Positions 1-8,053 of a DNA stretch of 34,098 bases are shown in pieces. The notes under the pieces were generated by a model. The model saw only the letters and a program-made list of their open reading frames with translations. It had not been told where the DNA came from and ran no database searches. The stretch is from an uncultured Alistipes sp. (GTDB lineage Bacteria; Bacteroidota; Bacteroidia; Bacteroidales; Rikenellaceae). The stretch is from positions 1 to 34,098 of the forward strand of contig CAJGDC010000016.1 of NCBI GenBank assembly GCA_904502005.1, read 5' to 3'. The position numbers and the translations under genes were made by a program. Within the stretch, counting starts at the first letter, position 1; the number at the start of each line of letters is the position of its first letter.

Positions 1-432
1 ATAAAGCAAAGTTTACTGAGGTTGTCATCGGCAATAGCGTTACTTCGATTGGAAGTTATGCATTCTATTATTGCACCTCGCTGACAAGTGTTACTATTGG
101 CGATAGCGTTACTGAGATTGGAAATTATGCATTCAGAAATTGCACCTCGCTAGCAAGTGTTACTATTCCCGATAGCGTTACTTCTATTGGATGGGATGCA
201 TTTATGAATTGCACCTCGCTGACAAGTGTTACTATTCCTAATAGCGTTACTTTGATTGTAAATTCTGCATTCTCTGGTTGCACCTCGCTAACAAGCATTA
301 CTATTCCTTATAGCGTTACTTCAATTGGAGCGTCTGCATTCTCTGGTTGCACCTCTCTGACAAGTGTTTCTATTCCTGATAGCGTTACATTTATTGGAGA
401 TCGTGCATTCTCTGGTTGCACCTCGCTGAAAG
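1..432 (+). repeat. 69-bp tandem coding repeats (LRR_5 units)
   Basis: About six tandem copies of a 69-bp unit encode the 23-residue LRR_5 repeats. Conservation is strong at the DNA level: words such as acaagtgttactattcc and gatagcgttact recur almost unchanged from unit to unit, while the bases around the A-F codons vary. The same words recur in the second LRR gene near base 33000 onward. Confidence 0.9.
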
Positions 433-596
433 AGGTATATTGCAAGCCAACAACTCCGCCAAGTGGAGATTTGTCGATGTTCTACGACAACGCCTTTGGC
501 CGTAAGATTTACGTTCCTCGCGCATCTGTAGAAACTTACAAGTCCGCAAAATATTGGAGCAACTACGCTGATTACATCGTAGGTTACGACTTTTAG
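1..596 (+). CDS. BspA-like LRR_5 surface protein, 3' end only
   Basis: This is the C-terminal part of a leucine-rich-repeat protein whose start lies left of the window. The reading frame is open from base 3 to the TAG at 594-596. At least six 23-residue units are visible, each built around S-V-T-x-I-G, A-F, a Cys, S-L and T-I-P, which is the LRR_5 (BspA) pattern. A non-repeat cap of about 50 residues follows, containing E-V-Y-C-K-P, G-R-K-I-Y-V-P-R-A-S and T-Y. The same cap is encoded at the far end of the window, so the two genes are paralogues. Such proteins are usually extracellular or outer-membrane anchored and bind host or glycan ligands, but no ligand can be read here. A hairpin terminator follows 28 bases after the stop. 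Family assignment is secure; function is not. Confidence 0.9.
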   Translation, partial: KAKFTEVVIGNSVTSIGSYAFYYCTSLTSVTIGDSVTEIGNYAFRNCTSLASVTIPDSVTSIGWDAFMNCTSLTSVTIPNSVTLIVNSAFSGCTSLTSITIPYSVTSIGASAFSGCTSLTSVSIPDSVTFIGDRAFSGCTSLKEVYCKPTTPPSGDLSMFYDNAFGRKIYVPRASVETYKSAKYWSNYADYIVGYDF

Positions 597-624
597 TAAA
601 TAGAACGACTCAAAATATAGAGAG

Positions 625-653
625 CACCCGCAGTAAAATGTGGGTGTTTTTTT
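625..653 (+). terminator. Rho-independent terminator after the LRR gene
   Basis: An 8-bp stem (cacccgca at 625-632 and tgtgggtg at 639-646, with one G-T pair), a 6-base loop and a run of seven T form a standard intrinsic terminator 28 bases after the LRR stop codon. Confidence 0.8.
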
Positions 654-686
654 CGTGCGGACTGTTTCAGATATCCATTTTTTCGT

Positions 687-694
687 TATCTTTG
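687..694 (+). promoter_or_regulatory. Bacteroidetes -7 box upstream of aminotransferase
   Basis: TATCTTTG matches the Bacteroidetes primary-sigma -7 consensus TAnnTTTG and ends 21 bases before the ATG at 716. No clean -33 TTTG is present; the nearest candidate is the TTTC at 665-668. Confidence 0.65.
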
Positions 695-715
695 CGCAAC
701 TAAACAACTAAGACT

Positions 716-1900
716 ATGAATAAGGTTGATATCCAGCGTGCCCACCGCATGGACGGAACGGGCGAATATTACTTCTCGCGTCGTCTGCGTGAGATTGCAG
801 AGATTGAGGCGGCAACAGGCCGTCAGATTATCAAGCTCGCGATGGGAAGTCCCGACCTTCCACCTGCTCCGGCAGTGATTGAGCGTCTCTACCAGGAGGC
901 ACAGCGTCCAGATGTTCACAAGTACATGTCATTCAAGGGCGAGCCAATTCTTCGCAAGGCATTTGCAGACTGGTATGCCAAGTGGTATGGCGTAGAGGTT
1001 GATTACAACACCGAGGTTCTCCCTCTTATCGGCTCAAAGGAGGGTATTATGCACATCTGCCAGACATTTATAAACCCAGGCGACAAGGTGCTTGTACCAA
1101 ATCCTGGTTATGCGGCATACAAGGCTGCGGTAAGTATGACTGGCGGCGTGATGCTCCCATACTCGCTCAACAAGTCAAACGACTTTATGCCTGACTTTGA
1201 GGCTATTGAGGCGGCAGGTCTTGAGGGCGTGAAGATTATGTTTGCCAACTTCCCAGGCATGCCAACCGGCAAGACTCCAACCCGCGAGTTGTTCGAGAAG
1301 ATTGTTGCCTTTGGTGCAAAGCACAACATCCTCATTATCCACGACAACCCATACAGCTTTATCCGCAACGCCGACAAGCCTATGAGTATCCTCTCAGTTC
1401 CTGGCGCAAAGGATGTTGCTATGGAGATGAACTCGCTGAGCAAGGGTCACTCAATGGCGGGCTGGCGTGTAGGAGTTATTATGGGTAAGAAGGAGTGGAT
1501 TGACTCAATCCTCACATTCAAGAGCAACATGGACTCTGGTATGTTCTACCCAGTTCAGGCAGCAGCCGAGACCGCCCTATCTCTTGGCGATGAGTGGTTT
1601 ACAGAGCTTAATGCCATCTACCGCGAGCGTGAGAAGGAGGGTAATGCACTTCTTGATGCGCTTGGTTGCCACTATCAGCCAAATCAGGCAGGTCTATTTA
1701 TCTGGGCAGAGATTCCAGAGGACTACGAGGGCGACTGCTACGACTTCTCTGACGAGGTAATGGAGAAGTGCGATGTATTCCTCACTCCTGGCGGTATCTT
1801 CGGAACAGAGGGCAAGCGTTATGTACGAATCACACTTTGCTGCCCAGCAGAGCTTCTTCGCCGCGCAACTGAGAATGTAAAAGCACGCTTTGTTAAATAA
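716..1900 (+). CDS. PLP-dependent class I/II aminotransferase
   Basis: This 394-residue protein has the fold-type I aminotransferase pattern over its full length. The PLP Schiff-base lysine is K243 in S-L-S-K-G-H, the pyridine-contacting aspartate is D210 in H-D-N-P-Y with Y213, and the carboxylate-binding arginine is R371 in Y-V-R-I-T. P-N-P-G-Y at 128-132 and the overall pattern resemble the LL-diaminopimelate/aspartate aminotransferase superfamily, but the substrate cannot be assigned. The usual N-P-x-N-P-T-G motif is replaced by N-F-P-G-M-P-T-G (178-185), so the Asn that normally touches the PLP hydroxyl is Met182. The gene has its own promoter at 687-694 and a terminator at 1922-1958, so it is probably monocistronic and not part of the rhamnose operon. 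Expected to be cytoplasmic. Confidence 0.9.
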   Translation: MNKVDIQRAHRMDGTGEYYFSRRLREIAEIEAATGRQIIKLAMGSPDLPPAPAVIERLYQEAQRPDVHKYMSFKGEPILRKAFADWYAKWYGVEVDYNTEVLPLIGSKEGIMHICQTFINPGDKVLVPNPGYAAYKAAVSMTGGVMLPYSLNKSNDFMPDFEAIEAAGLEGVKIMFANFPGMPTGKTPTRELFEKIVAFGAKHNILIIHDNPYSFIRNADKPMSILSVPGAKDVAMEMNSLSKGHSMAGWRVGVIMGKKEWIDSILTFKSNMDSGMFYPVQAAAETALSLGDEWFTELNAIYREREKEGNALLDALGCHYQPNQAGLFIWAEIPEDYEGDCYDFSDEVMEKCDVFLTPGGIFGTEGKRYVRITLCCPAELLRRATENVKARFVK

Positions 1901-1921
1901 TATTTAACAACTATAAACCCT

Positions 1922-1958
1922 AAAGCACAATCTCGATTTGGTAGATTGTGCTTTTTTT
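1922..1958 (+). terminator. Rho-independent terminator after aminotransferase
   Basis: A perfect 12-bp stem (aaagcacaatct at 1922-1933 and agattgtgcttt at 1943-1954) with a 9-base loop runs into seven T. It begins 21 bases after the stop codon at 1900. The loop also carries the -33 element of the next promoter. Confidence 0.9.
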
Positions 1959-1968
1959 ATTATCTTTG
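1937..1968 (+). promoter_or_regulatory. Promoter of the rml/glycan operon
   Basis: TTTG at 1937-1940 and TATCTTTG at 1961-1968, separated by 20 bases, match the -33/-7 consensus of Bacteroidetes promoters. The -7 box ends 40 bases before the rmlA ATG. The -33 box lies in the loop of the upstream terminator. Confidence 0.75.
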
Positions 1969-2008
1969 AAGGTTTATAATAGATAACAGATAACCAAAAC
2001 CTAAAACA

Positions 2009-2887
2009 ATGAAAGGTATTGTATTGGCGGGAGGCAGTGGAACACGCCTCTACCCTATCACAAAGGGTGTAAGTAAGCAGTTGCTGCCTATTTACGACAA
2101 ACCGATGATTTACTATCCAATTTCAGTACTTATGCTTGCCGGCATTAGGGATATTCTTATTATCTCTACCCCCAACGACCTACCAGGTTTTCGCCGTCTA
2201 CTTGGTGATGGTAGCGACTACGGTGTAAACTTCGAGTATGCAGAGCAGCCATCTCCGGACGGTCTTGCGCAGGCATTCATTATTGGCGAGCAGTTTATAG
2301 GCGATGATTGCGCATGCCTTGTTTTAGGTGATAATATCTCCTACGGTCAGGGATTCACCGGCATGCTTCGCAAAGCCGTTGAGACCGCCGAGAAGGAGAA
2401 CAAAGCTACAATTTTCGGTTATCAGGTACCCGACCCAGAGCGTTTTGGTGTTGCAGAGATTGACAGCGAGGGCAATGTTATCAGCATTGAGGAGAAGCCC
2501 GCTCACCCAAAGAGCAACTACGCCGTTGTAGGTCTATACTTCTACCCCAACAAGGTTGTTGAGGTAGCTAAGAGCATCAAGCCTTCTGCTCGCGGCGAGT
2601 ATGAAATCACCTCTGTAAACGACCGTTTCCGCGAGGATGGCGAGTTAAAGCTACAGGTCTTCGGTCGTGGTTTTGCCTGGCTTGACACCGGCACTCAGGA
2701 GAGCCTATTTGACGCGTCTCGCTTTGTAGAGGTTATTGAGAGCCGTCAGGGGGTACAGATTGCCTGCCTTGAGGAGATTGCTTGGCGCAAGGGTTGGATT
2801 ACAGATGAGGACCTACTCCGTCTTGCCGAGCCTATGAAGCGTAACGCATATGGACAGTATATGATTAACCTTGTAAAGAACAAGTAG
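2009..2887 (+). CDS. rmlA: Glucose-1-phosphate thymidylyltransferase
   Basis: RmlA (RfbA) condenses dTTP and glucose-1-phosphate to dTDP-glucose, the first step of dTDP-L-rhamnose synthesis, in the cytoplasm. The 292-residue length is normal for the short RmlA class. The nucleotide-binding signature G-G-S-G-T-R-L-Y-P (8-16), the K-Q-L-L-P-I-Y-D-K-P-M segment (23-33), P-S-P-D-G-L-A-Q-A (81-89) and the metal-binding G-D-N (107-109) are all present. It is the first gene of the operon. The rmlC ATG follows its TAG with no intervening base, which suggests translational coupling. The enzyme family is commonly feedback-inhibited by dTDP-rhamnose; that is family knowledge and is not visible here. Confidence 0.97.
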   Translation: MKGIVLAGGSGTRLYPITKGVSKQLLPIYDKPMIYYPISVLMLAGIRDILIISTPNDLPGFRRLLGDGSDYGVNFEYAEQPSPDGLAQAFIIGEQFIGDDCACLVLGDNISYGQGFTGMLRKAVETAEKENKATIFGYQVPDPERFGVAEIDSEGNVISIEEKPAHPKSNYAVVGLYFYPNKVVEVAKSIKPSARGEYEITSVNDRFREDGELKLQVFGRGFAWLDTGTQESLFDASRFVEVIESRQGVQIACLEEIAWRKGWITDEDLLRLAEPMKRNAYGQYMINLVKNK

Positions 2888-3460
2888 ATGGAGGTTATAA
2901 AGACAGATATTGAGGGGGTAGTAATTATTGAGCCAAAGATTTTTGGCGATGCTCGTGGTTACTTCTATGAGAGCTTTAATGCTGCCGAGTTTGAGGCAAA
3001 GACAGGCATTAAGACCAACTTTGTACAGGACAATCAGAGCAAGTCGAGCTACGGAGTACTTCGTGGACTACACTTTCAGAAGCCACCATATGCACAGTCA
3101 AAACTTGTACGAGTAGTTGAGGGTGCAGTTGTTGATGTTGCCGTGGATATTCGTCGTGGCTCGCCAACATTCGGCAAGTATGTCGCCGCAGAGCTTACAG
3201 CCGAGAACCACCGCCAGCTCTTTATTCCTCGAGGCTTTGCTCATGGTTTTATTGTAAAGAGCCAAACTGCTATTTTCCAGTACAAGTGCGACAACCTCTA
3301 TGCGCCACAGTCAGAGGGTGCCATTGCGTGGAATGACCCTACAATCGGCATAGATTGGGGTATTCCAGAGCAGGATATTCTTCTTTCGGAGAAAGACAAA
3401 CACCATAATTCTCTGACAGAGGCTGAATATCTATTTGATTACAACGTAAATCTCTATTAG
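2888..3460 (+). CDS. rmlC: dTDP-4-dehydrorhamnose 3,5-epimerase
   Basis: RmlC (RfbC) epimerises C3 and C5 of dTDP-4-keto-6-deoxyglucose, step three of dTDP-L-rhamnose synthesis. The protein has 190 residues, the expected size for this cupin-fold dimer. Catalytic candidates are H62 in G-L-H-F-Q, K72 in Q-S-K-L-V-R-V and Y132 in F-Q-Y-K, with Y138 close by. The ATG directly abuts the rmlA stop codon, and rmlD starts one base after the TAG at 3458-3460. Nothing unusual was noted. Confidence 0.97.
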   Translation: MEVIKTDIEGVVIIEPKIFGDARGYFYESFNAAEFEAKTGIKTNFVQDNQSKSSYGVLRGLHFQKPPYAQSKLVRVVEGAVVDVAVDIRRGSPTFGKYVAAELTAENHRQLFIPRGFAHGFIVKSQTAIFQYKCDNLYAPQSEGAIAWNDPTIGIDWGIPEQDILLSEKDKHHNSLTEAEYLFDYNVNLY

Positions 3461-3461
3461 T

Positions 3462-4322
3462 ATGAATGTTTTAGTTACAGGAGCAAATGGACAGCTTGGC
3501 AGAGAAATGCAGCGTGTTGGTTCACTATCTCCAAATAATTATATTTTTACAGACATAGCCGAGTTGGATATAACCGATAAGAGTGCAGTGGAAGATTTTG
3601 TTACAAAAAACAATATCTCTGTTATAATCAACTGTGCAGCATATACAAACGTTGATAGAGCTGAGGATGATGAGCAGACAGCTGAGCTTATAAACGCTAC
3701 TGCAGTGGCAAACCTTGCTGAGGCTGCAAAAAACAACAACACCACCCTTTTCCATATCTCTACAGATTATGTTTTTGGCACAGATGGCAACACCCCTCGT
3801 ACAGAGGATATGGAGGTAAATCCGCTCGGAGCATATGGAAGGACAAAGCTACATGGTGAGCAGGCTATTGCTCAGATTGGATGCAAGGCTCTGATTTTCC
3901 GCACCGCTTGGTTATATTCAGAGTTTGGCAACAATTTCCTCAAGACTATGCTTCGCCTAACTGCTGAGCGTAGTGAGCTAAATGTAGTTTTTGACCAGGT
4001 TGGAACACCAACATATGCTGCTGACCTTGCAGTACTGATATTCTCGATTATCGAGTATGGAATTTATGAGGGCAATGAGGGTGTATATCACTTCTCAAAC
4101 GAGGGAGTATGTAGCTGGTATGACTTTGCGCGTGAGATTGCAGTAGCTGCAGGAAATACACAGTGTCAAATTAATCCATGCCACTCATCTGAATTTCCCT
4201 CAAAGGTCCGCAGACCTGCTTACTCTGTGCTAGACAAGAGTAAGGTGAAGCGCACATTTGGCGTAGACATTCCTCACTGGAGAGAGTCTATGCTACACTG
4301 TTTAACACGACTAAAGAGATAA
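3462..4322 (+). CDS. rmlD: dTDP-4-dehydrorhamnose reductase
   Basis: RmlD (RfbD) carries out the final NAD(P)H-dependent reduction to dTDP-L-rhamnose. The 286-residue protein is an extended short-chain dehydrogenase. It has the dinucleotide-binding G-A-N-G-Q-L-G (7-13), C-A-A-Y-T-N-V-D-x-A-E (58-68), S-T-D-Y-V-F-G (100-106) and the catalytic Y125-x-x-x-K129 in Y-G-R-T-K. Start and stop are packed against rmlC (one-base gap) and rmlB (one-base gap). Codon use is slightly more A/T-rich than in rmlA, but the gene is continuous. Confidence 0.96.
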   Translation: MNVLVTGANGQLGREMQRVGSLSPNNYIFTDIAELDITDKSAVEDFVTKNNISVIINCAAYTNVDRAEDDEQTAELINATAVANLAEAAKNNNTTLFHISTDYVFGTDGNTPRTEDMEVNPLGAYGRTKLHGEQAIAQIGCKALIFRTAWLYSEFGNNFLKTMLRLTAERSELNVVFDQVGTPTYAADLAVLIFSIIEYGIYEGNEGVYHFSNEGVCSWYDFAREIAVAAGNTQCQINPCHSSEFPSKVRRPAYSVLDKSKVKRTFGVDIPHWRESMLHCLTRLKR

Positions 4323-4323
4323 C

Positions 4324-5454
4324 ATGAAAAGCATTATTATAACCGGCGGTGCAGGCTTTATTGGGAGCCACGTAGTTCGCCTATTTGTAAACAAATATCC
4401 TGATTACAGAATTATCAACCTTGATAAGCTGACATACGCAGGCAATTTGGCAAATCTCAAGGATATTGAGAACTATCCCAACTACATCTTTGTCAAGGCA
4501 GATATTTGCGACTTTGACACAGTGCTCTCTCTTATGCAGCAGTATGAGGTTGATGGAATTATCCACCTTGCCGCAGAGAGCCATGTAGATAGAAGCATCA
4601 AGGATCCATTCACCTTTGCTAAGACGAATGTTATCGGCACTCTTTCACTTCTTCAGGCAGCCCGTATATACTGGGAGTCACTACCAGATAGGTACGAGGG
4701 CAAGCGATTCTACCACATCTCTACCGACGAGGTCTATGGCGCACTTGAGATGACTCATCCAGAGGGAATAGAGCCTCCATTCTCAACATCTGCATCGTCT
4801 GAGCACCATCTTGCCTACGGCACAGATTTCTTCTACGAGACAAATAAGTACAATCCACACTCACCATACTCTGCGTCCAAAGCATCATCAGACCACTTTG
4901 TGCGCGCATTCCATGACACATACGGCATGCCGACCATTGTCACCAACTGCTCAAATAATTATGGACCATACCAGTTCCCTGAGAAGTTGATTCCGTTATT
5001 CATTAACAACATCCGCCAACGTAAACCACTACCGGTATATGGTAAGGGTGAGAATGTACGCGACTGGCTCTATGTAGTAGATCATGCAAGGGCAATAGAT
5101 ACAATTTTCCACAATGGTAAGATTAACGAGACATACAACATCGGTGGCTTTAACGAGTGGAAGAATATTGACCTAATTCACGTACTTATCCGCACAGTAG
5201 ACAGAGCATTGGGCAATCCAGAGGGTACGAGCGAAGAACTTATAACCTATGTAACGGACCGTGCTGGGCATGATTTACGCTATGCCATCGACTCAACAAA
5301 ATTGCAAAAGGAGCTTGGCTGGGAGCCATCACTACAGTTTGAAGAGGGTATTGAAAAGACCGTTGCCTGGTATCTGGATAATCAGGATTGGATGGACAAC
5401 ATAATCTCTGGCGAGTACGAAAACTACTATAACGAGATGTACGCAAACAGATAG
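4324..5454 (+). CDS. rmlB: dTDP-glucose 4,6-dehydratase
   Basis: RmlB (RfbB) dehydrates dTDP-glucose to dTDP-4-keto-6-deoxyglucose, step two of the pathway. The 376-residue protein shows the Rossmann G-G-A-G-F-I-G-S-H (8-16), H-L-A-A-E-S-H-V-D-R-S (81-91), the catalytic S-T-D-E (133-136) and Y182-x-x-x-K186 in Y-S-A-S-K. It is somewhat longer than the classical 350-360 residues because of an insertion around residues 145-175, between the S-T-D-E and Y-x-x-x-K motifs. The gene order rmlA-C-D-B completes the four-enzyme pathway. Confidence 0.97.
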   Translation: MKSIIITGGAGFIGSHVVRLFVNKYPDYRIINLDKLTYAGNLANLKDIENYPNYIFVKADICDFDTVLSLMQQYEVDGIIHLAAESHVDRSIKDPFTFAKTNVIGTLSLLQAARIYWESLPDRYEGKRFYHISTDEVYGALEMTHPEGIEPPFSTSASSEHHLAYGTDFFYETNKYNPHSPYSASKASSDHFVRAFHDTYGMPTIVTNCSNNYGPYQFPEKLIPLFINNIRQRKPLPVYGKGENVRDWLYVVDHARAIDTIFHNGKINETYNIGGFNEWKNIDLIHVLIRTVDRALGNPEGTSEELITYVTDRAGHDLRYAIDSTKLQKELGWEPSLQFEEGIEKTVAWYLDNQDWMDNIISGEYENYYNEMYANR

Positions 5455-5483
5455 ATAATTACCACACCTAACTAGACTTACGA

Positions 5484-6791
5484 ATGAAGATAATTTCCGC
5501 TCTTATCTCCAAAATAAAGGATAGTCAAATAGCTCATGACTCTTCGTGGGCAATTATTGGCAGTGCTGTCAGTAAGTGCGCTGCAATGGTTGTTGGTATT
5601 ATCATTGCACGACTATTAGGTGTAGAGGCGTTTGGCGAGTACGGCATGGTAAAAAGTACGCTATTTTACATCGCCGTATTCTCCACCTTTGGTCTCGGTA
5701 GTACCGCCAACAGATATATGGCCCAGTGCGAGGCTACCGATAGAAAATCAATATCAAACATTATCCACAACTCTATCGCCATCACGCTTATCACAAGTTC
5801 AATTATGGCGATACTCCTCTTTTCGTGTGCGGGGTTGATTACCAACGAACCACATTTGGTTCATATTCTGCGATACACATCTTTTATTGTCATATTTAAT
5901 GCGATAAACACTACTCAACTTGGTCTGCTTTCAGGTCTAAAGTTATTCAAAGCCATTGCTATAAACAACACCATAGCCGGTATTGCCACCCTATTCCTAG
6001 GCGTAGCGCTGACATTCTACTTCAAACTTGCCGGCGCAGTATCAGCACTATTTATATCGACATTTATACAGTGTATTCTCAACCAAATTGCCATATACAA
6101 GCACCTAAAAACTATTCCTAAGAGAGATAACTATAACTCCTCTACAAGCTCGGCAACTACAATTGGCAACCTATTTAGATTTTCATTGCCAATAGCAATG
6201 CAGGAGAGCGTCTACGCAAGTGCTAGCTGGATAAGAGTCATGATGGTTACAACCCTTGCTGGATATGATGAGTTGGGGCTATACACAGCCACAAACCAGT
6301 GTCACCAGTTTATCATTTTTATACCAAACGTACTGAGGAATGTAATTCTGTCGCACCTATCAAGTTCTCTAAATGACAATGCTCGTCACAAACAGACTTT
6401 CTCTACAATGATTAAGATAAATCTTTTTGCGACAATGCTTCCGGCTCTTGGTGTTGCACTCTTCTCACCAATAATTGAGCAGATATATGGAGATTCATTC
6501 GTAGGTCTTGCTCATGTTATTATCATCACTGCCATTTCAAGCATATTTGAGAGTTTGAGCGACATCTACGTACAGGAGTTTATTTCTAGAGGTTATAACT
6601 GGATTACTCTACTGGGATATATTGTTAGGAACTACGGTTCTATACTTATAGCACTGCCGCTTCTACTAAAGTTTGGAAATAGCTACGGAGCATTGATGGC
6701 GTTTATTGCTATCTTGATTTCGCAGATTATATATTGCATAATGTTACACGTATTATACAGATATAAGATACAAACTAAGCATAACAACTAA
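5484..6791 (+). CDS. Wzx-like polysaccharide flippase
   Basis: This 435-residue polytopic membrane protein has about 12 hydrophobic segments and the Polysacc_synt N-terminal signature I-A-R-L-L-G-V-E-A-F-G-E-Y-G near residues 41-54, typical of MOP-superfamily lipid-linked oligosaccharide flippases. By family it would move undecaprenyl-pyrophosphate-linked glycan units across the inner membrane. Its place between the dTDP-rhamnose genes and a polymerase-like gene supports this. It starts 29 bases after rmlB, and its TAA shares one base with the ATG of the next gene. The glycan substrate is unknown. Confidence 0.9.
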   Translation: MKIISALISKIKDSQIAHDSSWAIIGSAVSKCAAMVVGIIIARLLGVEAFGEYGMVKSTLFYIAVFSTFGLGSTANRYMAQCEATDRKSISNIIHNSIAITLITSSIMAILLFSCAGLITNEPHLVHILRYTSFIVIFNAINTTQLGLLSGLKLFKAIAINNTIAGIATLFLGVALTFYFKLAGAVSALFISTFIQCILNQIAIYKHLKTIPKRDNYNSSTSSATTIGNLFRFSLPIAMQESVYASASWIRVMMVTTLAGYDELGLYTATNQCHQFIIFIPNVLRNVILSHLSSSLNDNARHKQTFSTMIKINLFATMLPALGVALFSPIIEQIYGDSFVGLAHVIIITAISSIFESLSDIYVQEFISRGYNWITLLGYIVRNYGSILIALPLLLKFGNSYGALMAFIAILISQIIYCIMLHVLYRYKIQTKHNN

Positions 6792-8053
6792 TGAACGGAA
6801 CTCTATTCACTATATTCACGCTGATGTACATGCTGTTCGGAGTACTATTCTACGAGCTGCGTGTCTTCACATATATAGATGAGACGCTCACATTGATTAT
6901 CGCTCTTTATGCTGGTTATAAGATACTAACCCGTCAGATACCATTCAATAAACCATTTATAATTTGGTTAGCAATATCGTTTTTCTACCTTATATACTCA
7001 CTTGTCATAGAGTCAAATGAACAGATAGCTATTGTCAATGACTTTATTATGCAGTCCAAACCATATCTGGTATTCTTTGGTCTTATGTGCATAAAGCCTC
7101 GACTGGAAAGATTGCATTTTGATCTACTCCAAGGCATCTGCTGGATTAGCCTATTTCTGCTTATTGCCATATATTTCCAACATCCCGATGACCGCGAAGT
7201 TGTGACATATGGCGTCATGCTTACAGGAGAGGCTCTATCAGCTGTTGCAATACTAATCGGAACACTGTACTATCTATGCTGTAACAGAGATTCCACCGCC
7301 TCAAAGATAACCACAATTCTTATCATGAGTGCAGGTCTTCTCAGCCCAACATCTAAGTTCGGAGCAACCTTTGTAGCAGCTATTTTGATTATCTTCTTTG
7401 TTAGTAAGCCTATAAAGATTAACTTGAAGTATTTGACAATGGGTGCAGTGGCAATAGCTGTAATGTTTTTTGTTGTCAAAGATGAATTTATATTCTACTT
7501 TGTCCAAGACTACCAGTACAATGCCCGTCCAATGCTCTACATCAAGATGTGGGAGATTATGGCAGACTACGTCCCTTTTGGTAGTGGATTTGCTACATAC
7601 GCAAACCCTGCATCAATGATATGGTACTCGCCAATATACTCAAAGTATAATCTTGAAAATATCTGGGGTCTAAACGAGGGTGCAGAGATGAGTTTTGCTG
7701 CTGATACCTACTATCCTATCCTTGCTCAGTTTGGATATGTCGGTATAGCGCTATTTATATGGTTTTTCTACTACCTATTCAAGCAGATCAATAACCACTA
7801 CAACCTCACAGCCGACATTAAGCGCTATAAAACAGCACTTATAATTGTCAGCTATATACTTATTCAGGCAACATCAAATGCCCTTGCAAATGAAAGATGT
7901 GTTGTTGCAATGACAATTCTTGTGCTTGCACTATACAAATATAGGCCAAAACCACGCCCATCTGCAATCAATAGCTTCGGACTTGACTTTGCAAAGAGCG
8001 TAGATGATTATAGACCCGACCAAAAAAAAGATGAAAGTACTTCTAATCAATAA
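6791..8053 (+). CDS. O-antigen/exopolysaccharide polymerase-like (Wzy) membrane protein
   Basis: This 420-residue protein has about 10-12 transmembrane segments and a large polar loop around residues 245-310, followed by A-Q-F-G-Y-V-G-I. That arrangement is typical of Wzy polymerases and O-antigen ligases of the Wzy_C superfamily. The polymerase call rests on topology and context more than on motifs; a ligase is the alternative. The ATG overlaps the flippase stop by one base. The last 23 bases overlap the start of the glycosyltransferase gene, so all three are probably translationally coupled. The C-terminal tail is charged and hydrophilic, predicted cytoplasmic. Confidence 0.8.
   Translation: MNGTLFTIFTLMYMLFGVLFYELRVFTYIDETLTLIIALYAGYKILTRQIPFNKPFIIWLAISFFYLIYSLVIESNEQIAIVNDFIMQSKPYLVFFGLMCIKPRLERLHFDLLQGICWISLFLLIAIYFQHPDDREVVTYGVMLTGEALSAVAILIGTLYYLCCNRDSTASKITTILIMSAGLLSPTSKFGATFVAAILIIFFVSKPIKINLKYLTMGAVAIAVMFFVVKDEFIFYFVQDYQYNARPMLYIKMWEIMADYVPFGSGFATYANPASMIWYSPIYSKYNLENIWGLNEGAEMSFAADTYYPILAQFGYVGIALFIWFFYYLFKQINNHYNLTADIKRYKTALIIVSYILIQATSNALANERCVVAMTILVLALYKYRPKPRPSAINSFGLDFAKSVDDYRPDQKKDESTSNQ

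Noticed and set aside
1..432. Regular 69-bp repeats as a possible CRISPR or satellite array
   Set aside because: The period is an exact multiple of three, the repeats are open in one frame and encode LRR_5 units, and there are no unique spacers.
321..707. 128-codon minus-strand open frame over the LRR gene end
   Set aside because: It is antisense to the repeat region, crosses the terminator at 625-653 and has low-complexity, non-family sequence. It is a shadow of the repeat.
8004..8030. Upstream ATG at 8004 for the GT4 gene
   Set aside because: It would add nine residues, including K-K-K before the first beta strand, and lengthen the overlap with the polymerase gene; the ATG at 8031 gives the normal family start.
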